The position numbers and the translations under genes are program-made. 64,000 nt of DNA from Ypsolopha sequella (Eukaryota; Arthropoda; Insecta; Lepidoptera; Ypsolophidae): assembly GCA_934047225.1 (NCBI GenBank), contig CAKOHE010000039.1, positions 124,001 to 188,000 on the forward strand. The letters are read 5' to 3'. Below, in pieces: positions 30,101 through 39,979 of this stretch. Positions within the stretch are counted from its first letter, which is position 1. The number at the start of each line of letters is the position of its first letter. Below the pieces are notes generated by a model. The model was not told the origin of the DNA. It saw nothing but the letters and a program-made list of their open reading frames with translations, and did no database searches.

Positions 30101-31826
30101 AACAAAAATAATATCCGCTATTCCCGCTGAATGTTTTTACCATACAGCTGGTTCTCAAAACCCGAGCGACTGTCTTTCCCGTGGTCTCACTCCCATGCAG
30201 TTGATGAGTCACCCGCTCTGGTTCACTGGACCTGCTTGGCTTTATCTGGACGCTAAAGAGTGGCCAATCAAAACAATAGAATCAGCTTCTATTGAAGAAA
30301 ACTTGCCGGAATCAAAAACAATTTCTCTTCCCGCTTTTAGTAATGAAGAACCGCATCCTCTTCTTTGTCTTTCGGAAAGAATTTCGTCATGGCTTGTGCT
30401 TTTACACACAATCATTTACATATACCGATTTTTACGTATTTTACCGCGCTCTAATATTTTTACCGCTACCGATATTGATTTCGCTGAAGTTGCATTGATT
30501 AAAGCTCTTCAAGCATTTTATTTTCTTGATGAAATAAAAAGATTAAAGTCAAATAAACTTTGTTCTCCCGCTTTAAATCGACTATCGCCATTTTTAGATA
30601 AAAATGGATTGTTACGCGTTGGTGGTCGACTTCGCAACACAGACATGACGTTCGATCAACAACACCCTGTGTTGTTACCTCGTAAAAATCATATTGTCGA
30701 ATTGATTATCATTCATTATCATCGCAAAAATTGTCACACTGGACCAGTGGCTTTAATGTCAATAATCCGCCAAAAATTTTGGATACTTTCCTGCCGAAAT
30801 ATTGTTCGTCGCCTAATACATAGCTGCAATTATTGTTTTAAGGCGAAGCCGAGACAAACCTTCCCTTTCATGGCAGATTTACCATCATGCCGGGTTAATG
30901 AGGCTAAAGCTTTTGTCCACTGCGCTGTGGATTATTGTGGTCCTATCAGTATCACTCCGTATCGAAAACGTGGAGTCCGTCCCGTCAAATGTTACCTCTG
31001 CATATTTGTATGCCTGGTGACTCGTGCAGTTCACGTTGAATTGGCAACTGATCTTAGCACGAACACTTTTCTTTCCGCGTTCAAACGTTTTTTATCTAGA
31101 CGAGGAGCAGTGTCTTTCGTATATTCAGATAATGCTACGAACTTTGTAGGCGCTAGAAATGCCCTCTCAGAAATTTACAATTTGACAAATTCCGAAGAAT
31201 TTAAAACGTCTTTCGCGAATGAACTTGCCGATCATAGAATACAATGGAAATTTAATATTCCACGTAGCCCACATTTTGGGGGACATTATGAGATATATGT
31301 CAAAGGATTTAAGACGCATTTGCATAGAGTAGTAGGTACTCAACTGTTGACCTACGAAGAATTATTAACTGTAGTTACGCAAATAGAATGTGTCATAAAT
31401 TCTCGTCCGCTTACGCTGCTGAGTGAAGATCCATCTGAACTTAGCGCGTTAACTCCTGCACATTTTCTGATGTCAACTCCTTTAAAAGAATTACCCGCTT
31501 GTAAGGTGGCTGATGAGCCAGTTAATTTATTACGTCGCTACGCGTTGCTTGATCAAATGGTAGAATCGTTCGCAAGGCGATGGAAGAATGATTATCTCCA
31601 TCTTCTCCAGTCTAGAGGAAAATGGAATACACCTTCCAACCCAATCAAAATTGGATCTGTTGTCGTTGTAGTTACCGACAATACTCCACCGCTTCAATGG
31701 CCGCTCGGTGTCATTGTAGCTGTATACCCTGGCAAAGATAATGTCATTAGGGTAGCTTCTGTCAAAACGACGACAGGTGTTTACAAACGACCTGTCGTGC
31801 GTCTTTGCCCTCTCCCATCTCAATAA
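27102..31826 (+). CDS. BEL/Pao gag-pol polyprotein, apparently lacking the aspartic protease
   Basis: ATG at 27,102 gives 1574 uninterrupted codons; there is no in-frame ATG upstream. Order: gag-like region with KLPKLELVGFSGE (DUF1759-type, ~130), Cys/His knuckle region (CPLCKQ...CTNC...CRHCNCKHH, ~345-412), LDFW-like segment FILQKFWQLEE (~475), RT with YMDD (~723), Pao-type post-RT domain (LDSRPCTKRNVLSVIARQYD), RNase H (ADASERGYG, ARLELCAS, TDSMV), integrase zinc motif (HYHRKNCH...CNYC) and catalytic D, D, E at VDYCGP (~1276), YSDNATNF (~1340) and HYEIYVK (~1394). Between the knuckles and the LDFW-like segment there are only about 60 Ser/Thr-rich residues, and no D-S/T-G motif; BEL/Pao proteins normally carry a ~150-residue DUF1758 protease there. 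Confidence 0.95.
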   Translation: MPNSAEAAKLKMSYSLKKLKNKRQELFNRLQRVYDFSKTALEDVSSAELFMANVETLDTVRSEIHVIIDEINDTEVLINPNFEPNYQSWSAFENLYSHCKYINRKLSHSSKSADSKVKAPRDMECPKKPTIKLPKLELVGFSGEATMWPTFYETFKTTIHDNPDLTDNERVQYLMGKLSGRALSICSGITPNATNYDIIWKTLVSTFQDSRSLATTYLDQMFEFRPLTTASSKNLDLFLDKFCSAVSCLKSLNIKDLSDFILMYLALKKLDVETARSFEMFKRGSDLPHYDELISFLREQTKILNRTAPAITAPAPNRSANNNNNKTGYSTKSTHAFVSASTNNNCCPLCKQLKHYNLYKCPEFVKLDIEKRFQFIKSNNGCTNCLSITHNNSACKSSYNCRHCNCKHHSMLCRKQNVMNTHTALGQNITVSPRTHTQSSRLVDPAVSATNTEHMTNDSQSVPTASNNISIDFILQKFWQLEEVHCEPASSPANDECEKLFINNVSRDPAGRYSVSLPFARNPNILGNSYHHAKKCFMSLERRFVSNADLRSEYNNIINEYLTKGYISPLHNDDQLSLGYYIPHHPVVRVDKSTTKVRICMNASTKTDSADGTRVSLNDTLHTGANLQNDLFLILLDFRLYEIAFTSDIKQMFLQVLVNADDRKFQKFLYRFDTCSPLIAYQFNRVCFGLRSSPFLAMRVVRKLCEDGSSAYPLAATVAARNCYMDDICYSTPTVQGFLQLRDELVGLLKAGGFELVKWSSNCQQLLDTLPDTHRLNSSKNFEEQTQTLKVLGLQWSPDSDEFSFTVSLDSRPCTKRNVLSVIARQYDVLGFTAPVILYAKLLLQKICILKLDWDETLPSDIAQIWQNYLKELPVLRDLHIKRHLDVFQNSKISIISFADASERGYGCVVYIRVQDDSDTCTSIRLVCAKSKVCPLKTVSVARLELCASLLMSKLTRRVVDTYKIRHNIERIYCFTDSMVTLHWIHSSPHRFKTFVATRITKIISAIPAECFYHTAGSQNPSDCLSRGLTPMQLMSHPLWFTGPAWLYLDAKEWPIKTIESASIEENLPESKTISLPAFSNEEPHPLLCLSERISSWLVLLHTIIYIYRFLRILPRSNIFTATDIDFAEVALIKALQAFYFLDEIKRLKSNKLCSPALNRLSPFLDKNGLLRVGGRLRNTDMTFDQQHPVLLPRKNHIVELIIIHYHRKNCHTGPVALMSIIRQKFWILSCRNIVRRLIHSCNYCFKAKPRQTFPFMADLPSCRVNEAKAFVHCAVDYCGPISITPYRKRGVRPVKCYLCIFVCLVTRAVHVELATDLSTNTFLSAFKRFLSRRGAVSFVYSDNATNFVGARNALSEIYNLTNSEEFKTSFANELADHRIQWKFNIPRSPHFGGHYEIYVKGFKTHLHRVVGTQLLTYEELLTVVTQIECVINSRPLTLLSEDPSELSALTPAHFLMSTPLKELPACKVADEPVNLLRRYALLDQMVESFARRWKNDYLHLLQSRGKWNTPSNPIKIGSVVVVVTDNTPPLQWPLGVIVAVYPGKDNVIRVASVKTTTGVYKRPVVRLCPLPSQ

Positions 31827-31908
31827 CTCCTTTCTTTGCCCCCGCTTCAAAATTTCGTTATTCTCTGTCTTATTTTTACTTTTCTATTCTTATTTTAAAA
31901 CCAATGGT

Positions 31909-31926
31909 TTTAACGCCGGGGGCAAA
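31909..31926 (+). promoter_or_regulatory. Polypurine tract region of the BEL/Pao element
   Basis: CGCCGGGGGCAAA lies directly before TGTTCG of the 3' LTR. G-rich tracts of this form commonly prime plus-strand synthesis in BEL elements. Confidence 0.65.
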
Positions 31927-32393
31927 TGTTCGCGCCACTTCTTGTGGCTCTCATACTGCGAGGTAGTTGTGAATTAATATTTGCAACTGTCATTTTCGCT
32001 GCATCTCCACCCGCTTAGTTTTGGACGCAAATCAATCAGTCGTCAATCAGAAGCCTTTCACGCCGGAGGTATACGCTGATTGTCATTCGACTAGGTCCTA
32101 CCTTGACTCTACCGCCCGCCATTTTGAGATCGCACCCGCTGTGCGCCTCATTTTCATCTATTACTATTACGAAGAAGATTAGCCGAGAAGAGCGCAACCA
32201 GGCACGAAGAGGAAGAAAAAAAAAACATCTTGGAGAACACCAGAGACTTGGTGGCTCAGGCGAAGCGTGGTTTGTGGTGCATGCAGCTCCTTCCCAAGGT
32301 CAGATCTTTCATCTTCGTAATTATTTCTCTTCACTTCCCGCTATTTTTAAAACCTATGGTGATACAAAGCACTGCCGTCATATCGCGTGCTCA
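31927..32393 (+). repeat. 3' LTR of the BEL/Pao element
   Basis: 467 bp, same length as the 5' LTR, differing at 32,104 (T for C). Followed by the duplicated GAATA. Confidence 0.95.
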
Positions 32394-33099
32394 GAATATT
32401 TGGATGATGGTGAAGCATGGTGTTATAGTGATACTGATTTTGATGATAATAAATAATAATTTAATTAATTAATATAATTTCCTAACTTTTGATTCCTCTT
32501 AAGAGTTAACATTAATTAATTACAGACTGTAAAAGGAAATAGACTATATGAGACAGGTAGGCAAAGATATATATGTTTTTCTTTTTTCATTAACCTGAAT
32601 TCCTGCTGTCTTGTATTTTCTTATCCCTTGGTTAAAGTAGATATAAGTAATTTGATGTATAGTTTAAGTTTATGTTAAAAAAAAAAGACATGATCTTGCC
32701 AAGTTTCTTGCCCGTTCTTCTTAGCAAGACTAATCGAATGGGCGGAGGTAGGCATGTATTTATATATGTAACCTATTACTATGTAGTATATAGGATGGGA
32801 TTTGGTCGGCTGCCTGGATTCGTGCTGGGGGCTCGGTTGGTGATCATTGAACTGTTCCTGGTCCCTGGCCGGGTCTCCGGTATGGGTTCGGGCGGTTGAT
32901 TGGATTTCACCTTGTATAATAATATTTTACCTATAATTTGCTAATATTGCTACATAAATTAAATAAAAATTTAATCTAAATAGTTCATGTTCATTTATTA
33001 TTTTATTACATATATTTTTATAAGATTAAAATTTCACTTGTGAAACGTGTATTATATATACCTACTTTGCAAAATAAACTTTTTGAATTTTGAATTTTG
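32394..33099 (+). pseudogene. LINE part 2: end of ORF2 and 3' UTR after the BEL insertion
   Basis: After the duplicated GAATA the LINE frame continues (LDDGEAWCYSDTDF) to a TAA near 32,455. The 3' UTR has the common LINE motif CTTGCCAAGTTTCTTGCCCG near 32,697 and ends AATAAACTTTTTGAATTTTG with short TTTTGAA repeats at about 33,099. That repeated terminus in place of poly-A fits CR1-group LINEs. Confidence 0.8.
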
Positions 33100-33366
33100 A
33101 CCAACGATCATGCGACACCTAGTGGGAGCGATTGGCAGTTTCCCTTCCCATTGAATTGTCAACATTACATGGATGGAACTTTTTTGGAAATATTTCGTAT
33201 TAATGAGTGAATTAGGGTGAAAACGCTTGTATGTACCTATAGGTCTATGGAAAAAATTAGACAAATTTGTCCATTTTTGTCCTGCTGACGTCAGTTCTAT
33301 AGAACCAATGGGAACCACCAGGACGGATGGACGCATGGACAGCGGAAGCTTAGTAACTTTTCAAAG

Positions 33367-33489
33367 TTTGGCACTCTTCGGGAACGTTTCCCCGCAGCTT
33401 TTCGGAAAGTTATCTCTGATTCACAGACTCGCGTGAAGGAGTGTATACGAATGGATCGCAAGAAGATGGAAGGCATCATCTTTAAATAA
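33367..33489 (+). CDS. Candidate terminal exon (unknown) or coding relic
   Basis: An open frame reads FGTLRERFPAAFRKVISDSQ, then TRVKECIRMDRKKMEGIIFK and a TAA at 33,487-33,489. Possible acceptors are TTTTCAAAG before 33,367 or the stronger TTTCCCCGCAG before 33,398. Balanced charge and GC content look protein-like and unlike the surrounding repeats. I considered a Tc1/mariner transposase C-terminus and could not confirm it. The gene is not identified. Confidence 0.45.
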   Translation, partial: FGTLRERFPAAFRKVISDSQTRVKECIRMDRKKMEGIIFK

Positions 33490-33779
33490 TTAAATCCGCA
33501 TCAATGTTTATTTTCGTAATAATAAAAATATTATACAAGATTGTTACTTATGAGATTAATTGTTGTTATTATTATTTGAGTGCATTACCAACTAGAAATC
33601 AATCAGAAACAAATTTAAAAGCACCGAATTTTTGATTATTTTTTACAATAAAAACATATAATCTTGAGAACTGTGAACTACAGCGCCTTCTGTTCAGAAA
33701 GAGCAAGACGTGAAATCACATAACATCCTGGTGAGCGTTCAGTATGTGCATTACAAGCTGGTATATCTATTAACATTTA

Positions 33780-34125
33780 CAGAACCCTCCTTTTATAAAG
33801 ATAAATTCGTCAAGCTACATCACCCTATTAAATTCTTCATAATAGTTTCCTTATCGTGAGGTCACATGACAAAATCTGTCTAGACTTCATGGCACCTAAT
33901 TCGAACGTCTGTCTAGACTTTGCGTCGCCATCAATTGAGACACCTATTTTTCAGAAACAAAATGAAAACCCTTAAAAGGCTTTCCAGGTAAATTTATTTA
34001 AATGTAATCTAACTATTTTATTTTATTTTTAATGTCACTAATCATTGGTAAAATTCTCAAACAAACACGAATCTAAAGTTAACCAGAGTTGTAAATCATG
34101 TACAAATGTTATTACTATTTATTAG
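33780..34125 (-). repeat. F4 dispersed repeat, reverse copy
   Basis: Reverse of 4207-4560 over its whole length, with scattered differences. Begins AACCCTCCTTTTATAAAG and ends near ACAAATGTTATTACTATTTA. Confidence 0.85.
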
Positions 34126-34313
34126 TTTGTCCTACGTCTTAAACTCCTGGTTAAATATTCTAATAAACACAAACTCGCTTCGCTTGTTTGTTTCATTATA
34201 CAATAAATAGTATTTAATGACGAATGGTGAGAACAAAAGTCGCGATACTATGAATGAGTTACAATATTGTTTCATACAATTCATTCAGATTTCCCCTTGA
34301 GATCAGTATTTGC

Positions 34314-34466
34314 AGAACCCTCCTTTTATAAAGATAAACTCGTCAAGCTACCTCAGCCTAATAAATTTCCATAATAATTTCCCTATCGGAATGACGTTAC
34401 ATGTGGTCACGTGATACAGCCTGTCTAGACTTCATGGCGCCTAATTGGAACGTCTGTGTCGCCCCC
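34314..34466 (-). repeat. F4 dispersed repeat, truncated reverse copy
   Basis: A second reverse copy of the same end, breaking off at GTCGCCCCCCCCC. It retains the CATGTGGTCACGTGAT block of copy 1, which the neighbouring reverse copy has lost. Confidence 0.75.
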
Positions 34467-34663
34467 CCCCCATTTAGTTTAAAAATGAAACAAATCAAAT
34501 CCTTTGCAATACTGCAGCTCCAAATCACTATAATAATTTTTTTTACCGGACAAGAGGCAATGAAAACCTCATTCGATCTGGTACAATATTATTACCACTT
34601 GCTGGAGGTGGCTCTCACTCACTTGGTGAAAGAAAACACTGTGAGATGAACTTGCATGAACTA

Positions 34664-35345
34664 TTTATTTATTTATCTACAGAACAGGATTTTCCAGTGA
34701 CTCATTTTCGGTACACGCTGCAAGACTCTGGAATCGCTTACCAGGGTCAATTCAGGCATTGAAAAATACAAATCACTTTAAAATAAAAGTGAAACCATCA
34801 CCATATTCACCATCTGCAATGTAAACAACCACTACACATTTCTTTATTGTTTATTATATTTAACAGTGTTCCTTGATAATGCCATAAGGCAAAACCGGTT
34901 GGAGTAATAAAAAGTGATTGTGAAACAGTACAAGTGTTTTTATCAGGATTAAAAGTGAAACGATTTTTCTCAACAGAGTACCCATCTTAGAACTCAAATA
35001 TCCAATATTATTATAATTTTTGTATGTTTATTTATTATTTATGTATGTGTATATTTTATAAATATGTATTTATTTATTTCAGTATGTTTATGGATTTTTA
35101 TATATAAGTTGATGTCTTAGATATTTAGTTTATATTTTAATCTTGATCTCCCTATTATTTTCTGTTTAGTATTTACACCTCCACATGTTATTTTGTTAAT
35201 CTTTCTGTTAGCTACCAAGGGTTGCCTAGAAGATATTGCTATTAGCAATAAGTGCCGCCCTTGTACACCATGTTTAATTGTTTCTTTTGTCTTTTAAGTT
35301 ATTTGTGTTAATGTGCAAAAAGTGTTATAAGTAAAAAAATAAAAT
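34664..35345 (+). pseudogene. LINE C-terminal relic with long 3' UTR
   Basis: 34,690-34,820 reads the typical LINE ending FSVHAARLWNRLPGSIQALK to a stop. A ~500-bp 3' UTR follows, ending in the motif GTTGCCTAGAAGATATTGCT (near 35,221) and an A/T-rich tail AAAAAAATAAAATAAAAT. A stretch near 34,870-34,945 looks inserted. The same 3' UTR motif ends the LINE at 55.5-56.6 kb, so they are one family. Confidence 0.7.
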
Positions 35346-35600
35346 AAAATGTTATTTAGACCTAGTCTTCAGTTTTCTACTTTGTAGAACAATTATTTTT
35401 CTATTAGATTTTGTATAAAAGAGCGAGCGCTCTGAGCGACACGTCATTCCGATTTGAGTGTTCAAGCAGTTAGGTTGTCATTTGGAATAAATTCCTTTGA
35501 AGTGATATAATTTTGTGTCTGATGGGAACGCAAGCTCGAACGAACGCAAACTCTAGGTACCTAATATCTAGGTTCTCTGCGTCTTGTATGAGCCTTCTGA
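35346..35600 (+). promoter_or_regulatory. TATA-Inr-DPE core promoter, probably an LTR fragment
   Basis: TATAAAAG at 35,414-35,421, an initiator TCATTC with A+1 at 35,446, and GGTTG at +28 to +32 (35,473) match insect core-promoter spacing. AATAAATTCC follows at about 35,485, close enough for a short R region. This arrangement is typical of gypsy-type LTRs. No ORF follows, so it is probably a solo LTR or fragment; the outer boundaries are unknown. Confidence 0.55.
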
Positions 35601-36882
35601 TTTTCTTATCATATTTACAACTATAAATGGCAAATAGTATGACAGTTTCAGTTTTACACCATCATCAAGGGTTTGGTTCAGGGTTGGATTCAGACCCTCG
35701 GAAAATTATTGTCTATGGGAATTAAAAATATACTACTTGGCTAAAACTATACTACGTTTCGTTTTTCATCGATTTTTGTGTTAAATTAATTAGCCTATAG
35801 TATTAATTAAAATAGCCTATTTGAAAGTGTTTTTTTTTTTAATTTATTAAAAATATTAATAATTTAATAAAAGAGCCTACTTGTTAGTGAAATTTTTAAA
35901 AAGTTTACTAAAAATATTCATTACGCACAAACATTCCCTATATAGTAGGGTAAAATGTTAAAAAGCAAAACGTCTCAACCAATAAAACAAGTCAGTAAGC
36001 CTGCAGATAAAATTATGTTATTTTTATGAAATGTCATGAAAATATGGTACAAATAGTATAATTATACTACGAAATCCAACCCTGGTTGGATGTTATTCCG
36101 TACAATAAAATAAATTAAATAGTAAACAGTGAAGTATGTCGTTATTCAATGACAAGTTTTGACAAGACTCCGCTCTGCTTTGCTCGGCCACAAGATAACC
36201 ACTAACAGGAGGCCTACTCCGGGTGACCTTGATGTTAATTACCTACGCTCGACCGTAACGCTAGGGCTGTCATCTATGTACTAATAATAAAGTAAAAATT
36301 TTGTACTCAGTACAGAAATATTTTTTCAAAATTTTTACTGAAATGGGTTTTTAGTGTTTTACTGAAGCCAAAACTACCATTTGCAGAATGTTTGTCTTTC
36401 TGATTTTGATACGTTTTTTTTTATTGCCATTGTAGTAAAAAATTCGAGTTGGGAGTTATTTAAATAAAAAAAGTTTATATATTATTTAAACGTATTTATT
36501 TATTATAATTAATTACTAAATCTGTAAATTAGTTACTGAAAAGTACTTTTGTCGGTTACGGCACGTTTGTAGTAGATTGTAGATTGGTATTCCGACGATT
36601 TCGTAGCTACTACTTTCGCGCTTTGTTAACTTTTTTACTAACAATAATCGATACAATTTATTTATTTATCAAAAATATTGCACAGCATTACAGATAATAT
36701 CCAATTCGCTGTACAATTATAAAGGTAACAATAATTAATAATTAATAATATTCAAAGGACATTTACAGAAACATAAAAAACAACAAAAAGTAGGTAAACA
36801 AGATAAAAATACATTTTTTAGTCTAAAGCTTAGTATCTAAGGACATCGTCATTGAGGCTTCACTCTCACATAATTTTGTTAG
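35601..36882. other. Non-coding
   Basis: AT-rich sequence with no supported gene. 36,165-36,270 is GC-richer (CGGGTGACCTTGATG) and may be an old repeat. Confidence 0.45.
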
Positions 36883-36945
36883 AGAAAAGATCACACAGTG
36901 GTTCTGATACCAAGAGTGGGTTGAGTGTTATGGGTGCGCGCACTA
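36883..36945 (+). CDS. Candidate host exon (unknown), 3' end uncertain
   Basis: Acceptor TAATTTTGTTAG precedes a frame reading KRSHSGSDTKSGLSVMGART. A donor A|GTGAGG after 36,945 gives the phase needed by the exon at 37,175. The frame also stays open beyond this donor with plausible codons (SEDSLRATEQEAAKQ), so the exon could extend to about 37,010. Splice signals are the only support. Confidence 0.35.
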
Positions 36946-37174
36946 GTGAGGACTCCCTCCGCGCCACGGAGCAAGAAGCAGCAAAGCAAACACAAATTAA
37001 ATTAGTTACTTACAATAGAGTAGGAAATCATTTTCATTCTTACCTTTATGCAATGACGGGTAATTTAAAAAAAGTTAATTCCTTTCAATTTAATTTTGTA
37101 TTCAAACAACCATATACGCAACAATTTCGATATGCTTTACTCATTTTTTATACAACAAAATACGTCACTCCAAG

Positions 37175-37245
37175 CAATAATCACGGGTATCGTCAAAGCG
37201 CGTGCACCCCTGACTGGCATTCATCTGAATATCTTCGAGATCGTC
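37175..37245 (+). CDS. Candidate host exon with strong donor (unknown)
   Basis: 71 bases (2 + 23 codons) ending at a consensus donor GTC|GTAAGT. The reading is IITGIVKARAPLTGIHLNIF then EIV. The acceptor CACTCCAAG is weaker. It ends in phase 0 and could splice to the phase-0 terminal exon at 53,400, with the Jockey LINE and other repeats inside a ~16-kb intron. Protein not recognised. Confidence 0.45.
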
Positions 37246-37339
37246 GTAAGTACGCGTCTATGTGTGCGTGCGCCTGTTTTCGCTAGTTATATGGAGAGAG
37301 CCTTCTGTTAGTGGTTATTATGTGGCTCGGCTCTCAATA

Positions 37340-37519
37340 TCACTATCACTACATAGTATAAAACAAAGTCGCTTCCCGCTGTCTGTCCCTATCTATTCTT
37401 AGATCTTTAAAACTATGCAACAGATTTTGATGCATTTTTTTATAGATAGAGTGATTCAAGAGGAAGATTCATATGTATCATCAGCATTGCACCCGTGCGA
37501 AGCCGGGGCGAGTCGCTAG
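37340..37519 (+). mobile_element. Helitron-like non-autonomous element (lepidopteran type)
   Basis: TATAAAACAAAGTCGCTTCC near the start and GCACCCGTGCGAAGCCGGGG followed by GAGTCGCTAG at the end (before T) match a widespread lepidopteran non-autonomous family. The CTAG terminus with a nearby GC hairpin is Helitron-like. Internal sequence is shortened. Confidence 0.5.
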
Positions 37520-37802
37520 TTAATTTACATGCAAATCTAGCATGCTTCTCCTCACTCCACTCGTCGTCGCACCTATTTTTCATGTTTTTGGTAGAATACT
37601 TTCGATTTCGGCTGTTTATAAAATGACGAAGTTAAGTTACAATTTGTGTTCGACAAAACACAAAACAGTGGGCACTTTACAATTTGCTGAATGCAAAACA
37701 ACGAGCGTTTAGAAGCCGACTACGCCGTTTGTAAAATGCCGAATTTTACCGCTGACACGGCGTTGATTTCGAGAAATTTTCAGAATTTATTTTGAACTCG
37801 TC

Positions 37803-37870
37803 TGAGTGGCAGAAGCTCAGTGGGTAGGACGCTGCGCTATCCATTTTGGAATACTGATTCAAATCTTGTA
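37803..37870 (+). repeat. tRNA-derived SINE head
   Basis: AGAAGCTCAGTGGGTAGGAC (A box) and TGATTCAAATCTTG (decayed B box) with near-tRNA spacing. Tail is T-rich. Confidence 0.5.
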
Positions 37871-37942
37871 TCACCATTTTTTTTATCTATTTAAAGGTCG
37901 TATCTCCAAATAATATGACAATTAACCCTTTTAATTCGTATT

Positions 37943-38192
37943 TATACAACGTGTCACAGAAACGTGTAACCATATTTGAAGAGCTTAACTTTTACTATGG
38001 AATAAACACTATATCTCAAAAAAAATATTTACTGTTTCATAGAAAAATGCAATGCCACTCGTCCGAAATATATGGAAGGGCTGATCTTTTTTTTGAGATT
38101 TCGTGGTTGGCTCCATAGTAAAAGTTGTTATATACCATTGACTGAATAAACTCTTCAAATATGGTTACACCTTTCTGTTACACACTGTATAT
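37943..38192. mobile_element. MITE with long inverted arms
   Basis: Left arm TATACAACGTGTCACAGAAA with CCATATTTGAAGAG; right arm CTCTTCAAATATGGTTACAC with CTGTTACACACTGTATA. The inner parts (ACTTTTACTATGGA / TCCATAGTAAAAGT) are also complementary. Confidence 0.75.
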
Positions 38193-38525
38193 TATAAAAT
38201 AATACGATAAATTGATTTTTCCTCAGCTTAAAAAACCACAACACATACACAAAGAAAAAGCAGGTGTATAATATATCTGTAGAATACGTTCAAGTTGATG
38301 AAAAAACATTTTTATAGCCATCATAAACCTTTCGTGGCCTAAGAAAAGGACCATAAAGGGAAAAATAAACCACTATAATTCTTTAAGCACGCCCTCAAAG
38401 GTTTAGGTAGCGAGAAAAAAAATCGCAATTTCTTAAACAAACGGTGTCGAGCAATGAATATTTGATCTTACTCATATTTTGTCTTAGAGCACGTTCCAGA
38501 TATGCTCCACGAAAGAAATAAGTTG
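38193..38525. other. Non-coding
   Basis: AT-rich; no features I can support. Confidence 0.4.
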
Positions 38526-39172
38526 GTCAAGTGCGAGTCGGACCCGCGCACCGCCGCGCCGGTGCCATACCACCCCTTAGGGGAGCGGAAATTTAAAAAC
38601 ATTATGATACATAACAACGACATAAATGTCACAGCAACATTATGATACATAACAACGATATAAATGTCACAGCAACATAATGATACATAACAACGATATA
38701 AATGTCACAGCAACATTATGATACATAACAACGATATAAATGTCACAGCAACATAATGATACATAACAACGACATAAATGTCACAGCAACATTATGATAC
38801 ATAACAACGACATAAATGTCACAGCAACATTATGATACATAAGAACGACATAAATGTCACAGCAAAATTATGATACATAACAACGACATAAATGTCGCAG
38901 CAGCATTATGATACATAACAACGACATAAATGTCACAGCAACATTATGATAAATAACAACGAAATAAATGTCACAGCAACATTGTGATACATAACAACGA
39001 CATAAATGTCGCAGCAACATTATGATACATAACAACGACATAAATGTCACAGCAACATTATGATAAATAACAACGACATAAATGTCACAGCAACATTGTG
39101 ATAAATAACAACGACATAAATGTCACAGCAACATTATGATACATAACAACGACATAAATGTCACAGCAACAT
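38526..39172. repeat. 38-bp minisatellite (about 15 copies) inside an F3-type repeat
   Basis: The F3 end GGTCAAGTGCGAGTCGGACC lies at 38,526. From 38,601 the 38-bp unit ATGATACATAACAACGACAT + AAATGTCACAGCAACATT is repeated about 15 times with point variants (GATATA, AAATAA, GTCGCAGC). It looks like local expansion within a dispersed element. Confidence 0.93.
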
Positions 39173-39222
39173 CAAGGCGCAAGAAAACAATGGTAGCGCC
39201 TGACACACAATTCGGCAACCTA

Positions 39223-39453
39223 TACAAGGTGACTTTCTGATCATCGTCCAAATTCATACTGGTGGCTTGGTAAGTGATCAGTATCATGGATCAATAACAA
39301 TTTTTGTGAAATTCGTAAAATGAAATTTCGACTCCCCATAGTGATTCACTCGGGACTGAAAGTTAATTTCTATGGGAACCCGAAATTTCATTTTACGAAT
39401 TTCACAAAAATTGTTATTGATTCAAGATACCGATCACTTATCAAGCCTCCAGC
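39223..39453. mobile_element. TA-targeting fold-back MITE (family M1), right end lost
   Basis: Starts ACAAGGTGACTTTCTGATCA. Central arms GAAATTCGTAAAATGAAATT and AATTTCATTTTACGAATTTC are perfectly complementary. The right terminal ~40 bases present in the 48,429 copy are missing. Confidence 0.85.
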
Positions 39454-39699
39454 ACACCCCCGACACTTCATAGTGAAGGCTCAAGTTATTTACCTAAACT
39501 CTAACGCGCGCATCTGGCTTGTCCGCACACGCTTGCGTGAGCTAGTCTAGGGCTGGCAGCAATCGTGTGAGCGTCGTCGCCCGAGAGGGACACAATATAG
39601 GTCAGCAACTTATGTGATTCTCTTCTTAAATTTTAGCCTAGTCCAATTTCTGGTTCCCCGTGGATTAATCAGTATTAAAAATATATATGTATATATATA
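39454..39699. other. Non-coding
   Basis: Mixed composition without a supported ORF, ending in a (TA)n stretch where the next MITE begins. Confidence 0.4.
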
Positions 39700-39966
39700 C
39701 AAGGTTAAATTCAATTAGTTGGCGAAATTTGAAACATATGTAGAACGTGTCCATATGAATAACTTTTTTTAAAAGGATAGTGAAAAATTCTTAAAATTCG
39801 TTTTCACCTTTCCATACTGGACGAGTCAGCTGATCGGAGCAATTTGTATAGGAGGAAGTGAAAAAAAGTTAAGAATTTCGCTTAGCTCCCATACAAACAG
39901 TTGTCCATATAGACTAGTACTACCTTTGTTTTAAGTTTCGCCAAATAATGTTATTTAACCTTATAT
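39700..39966. mobile_element. TA-flanked MITE (family M2)
   Basis: Left arm ACAAGGTTAAATTCAATTAG with TTGGCGAAATTTGA; right arm TTAAGTTTCGCCAAATAATG with ATTTAACCTTATAT. Flanked by TATATA-rich sequence on both sides. Confidence 0.7.
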
Positions 39967-39979
39967 ATGTATATAAATC

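Larger units (their letters stand above)
26149..32393 (+). mobile_element. Complete BEL/Pao LTR retrotransposon with target-site duplication
   Basis: Two 467-bp LTRs flank one long ORF. The five bases GAATA occur immediately before the 5' LTR (26,144-26,148) and after the 3' LTR (32,394-32,398), the target-site duplication expected for BEL/Pao. I find one base difference between the LTRs (26,326 C versus 32,104 T), so insertion is recent on an evolutionary scale. It sits inside an older LINE. A primer-binding site and polypurine tract are in place. Confidence 0.96.

Noticed and set aside
33280..33490. Tc1/mariner transposase C-terminus
   Set aside because: Slight resemblance (KVI-D-QTRV-KC) but no upstream DDE motifs or terminal repeats nearby.
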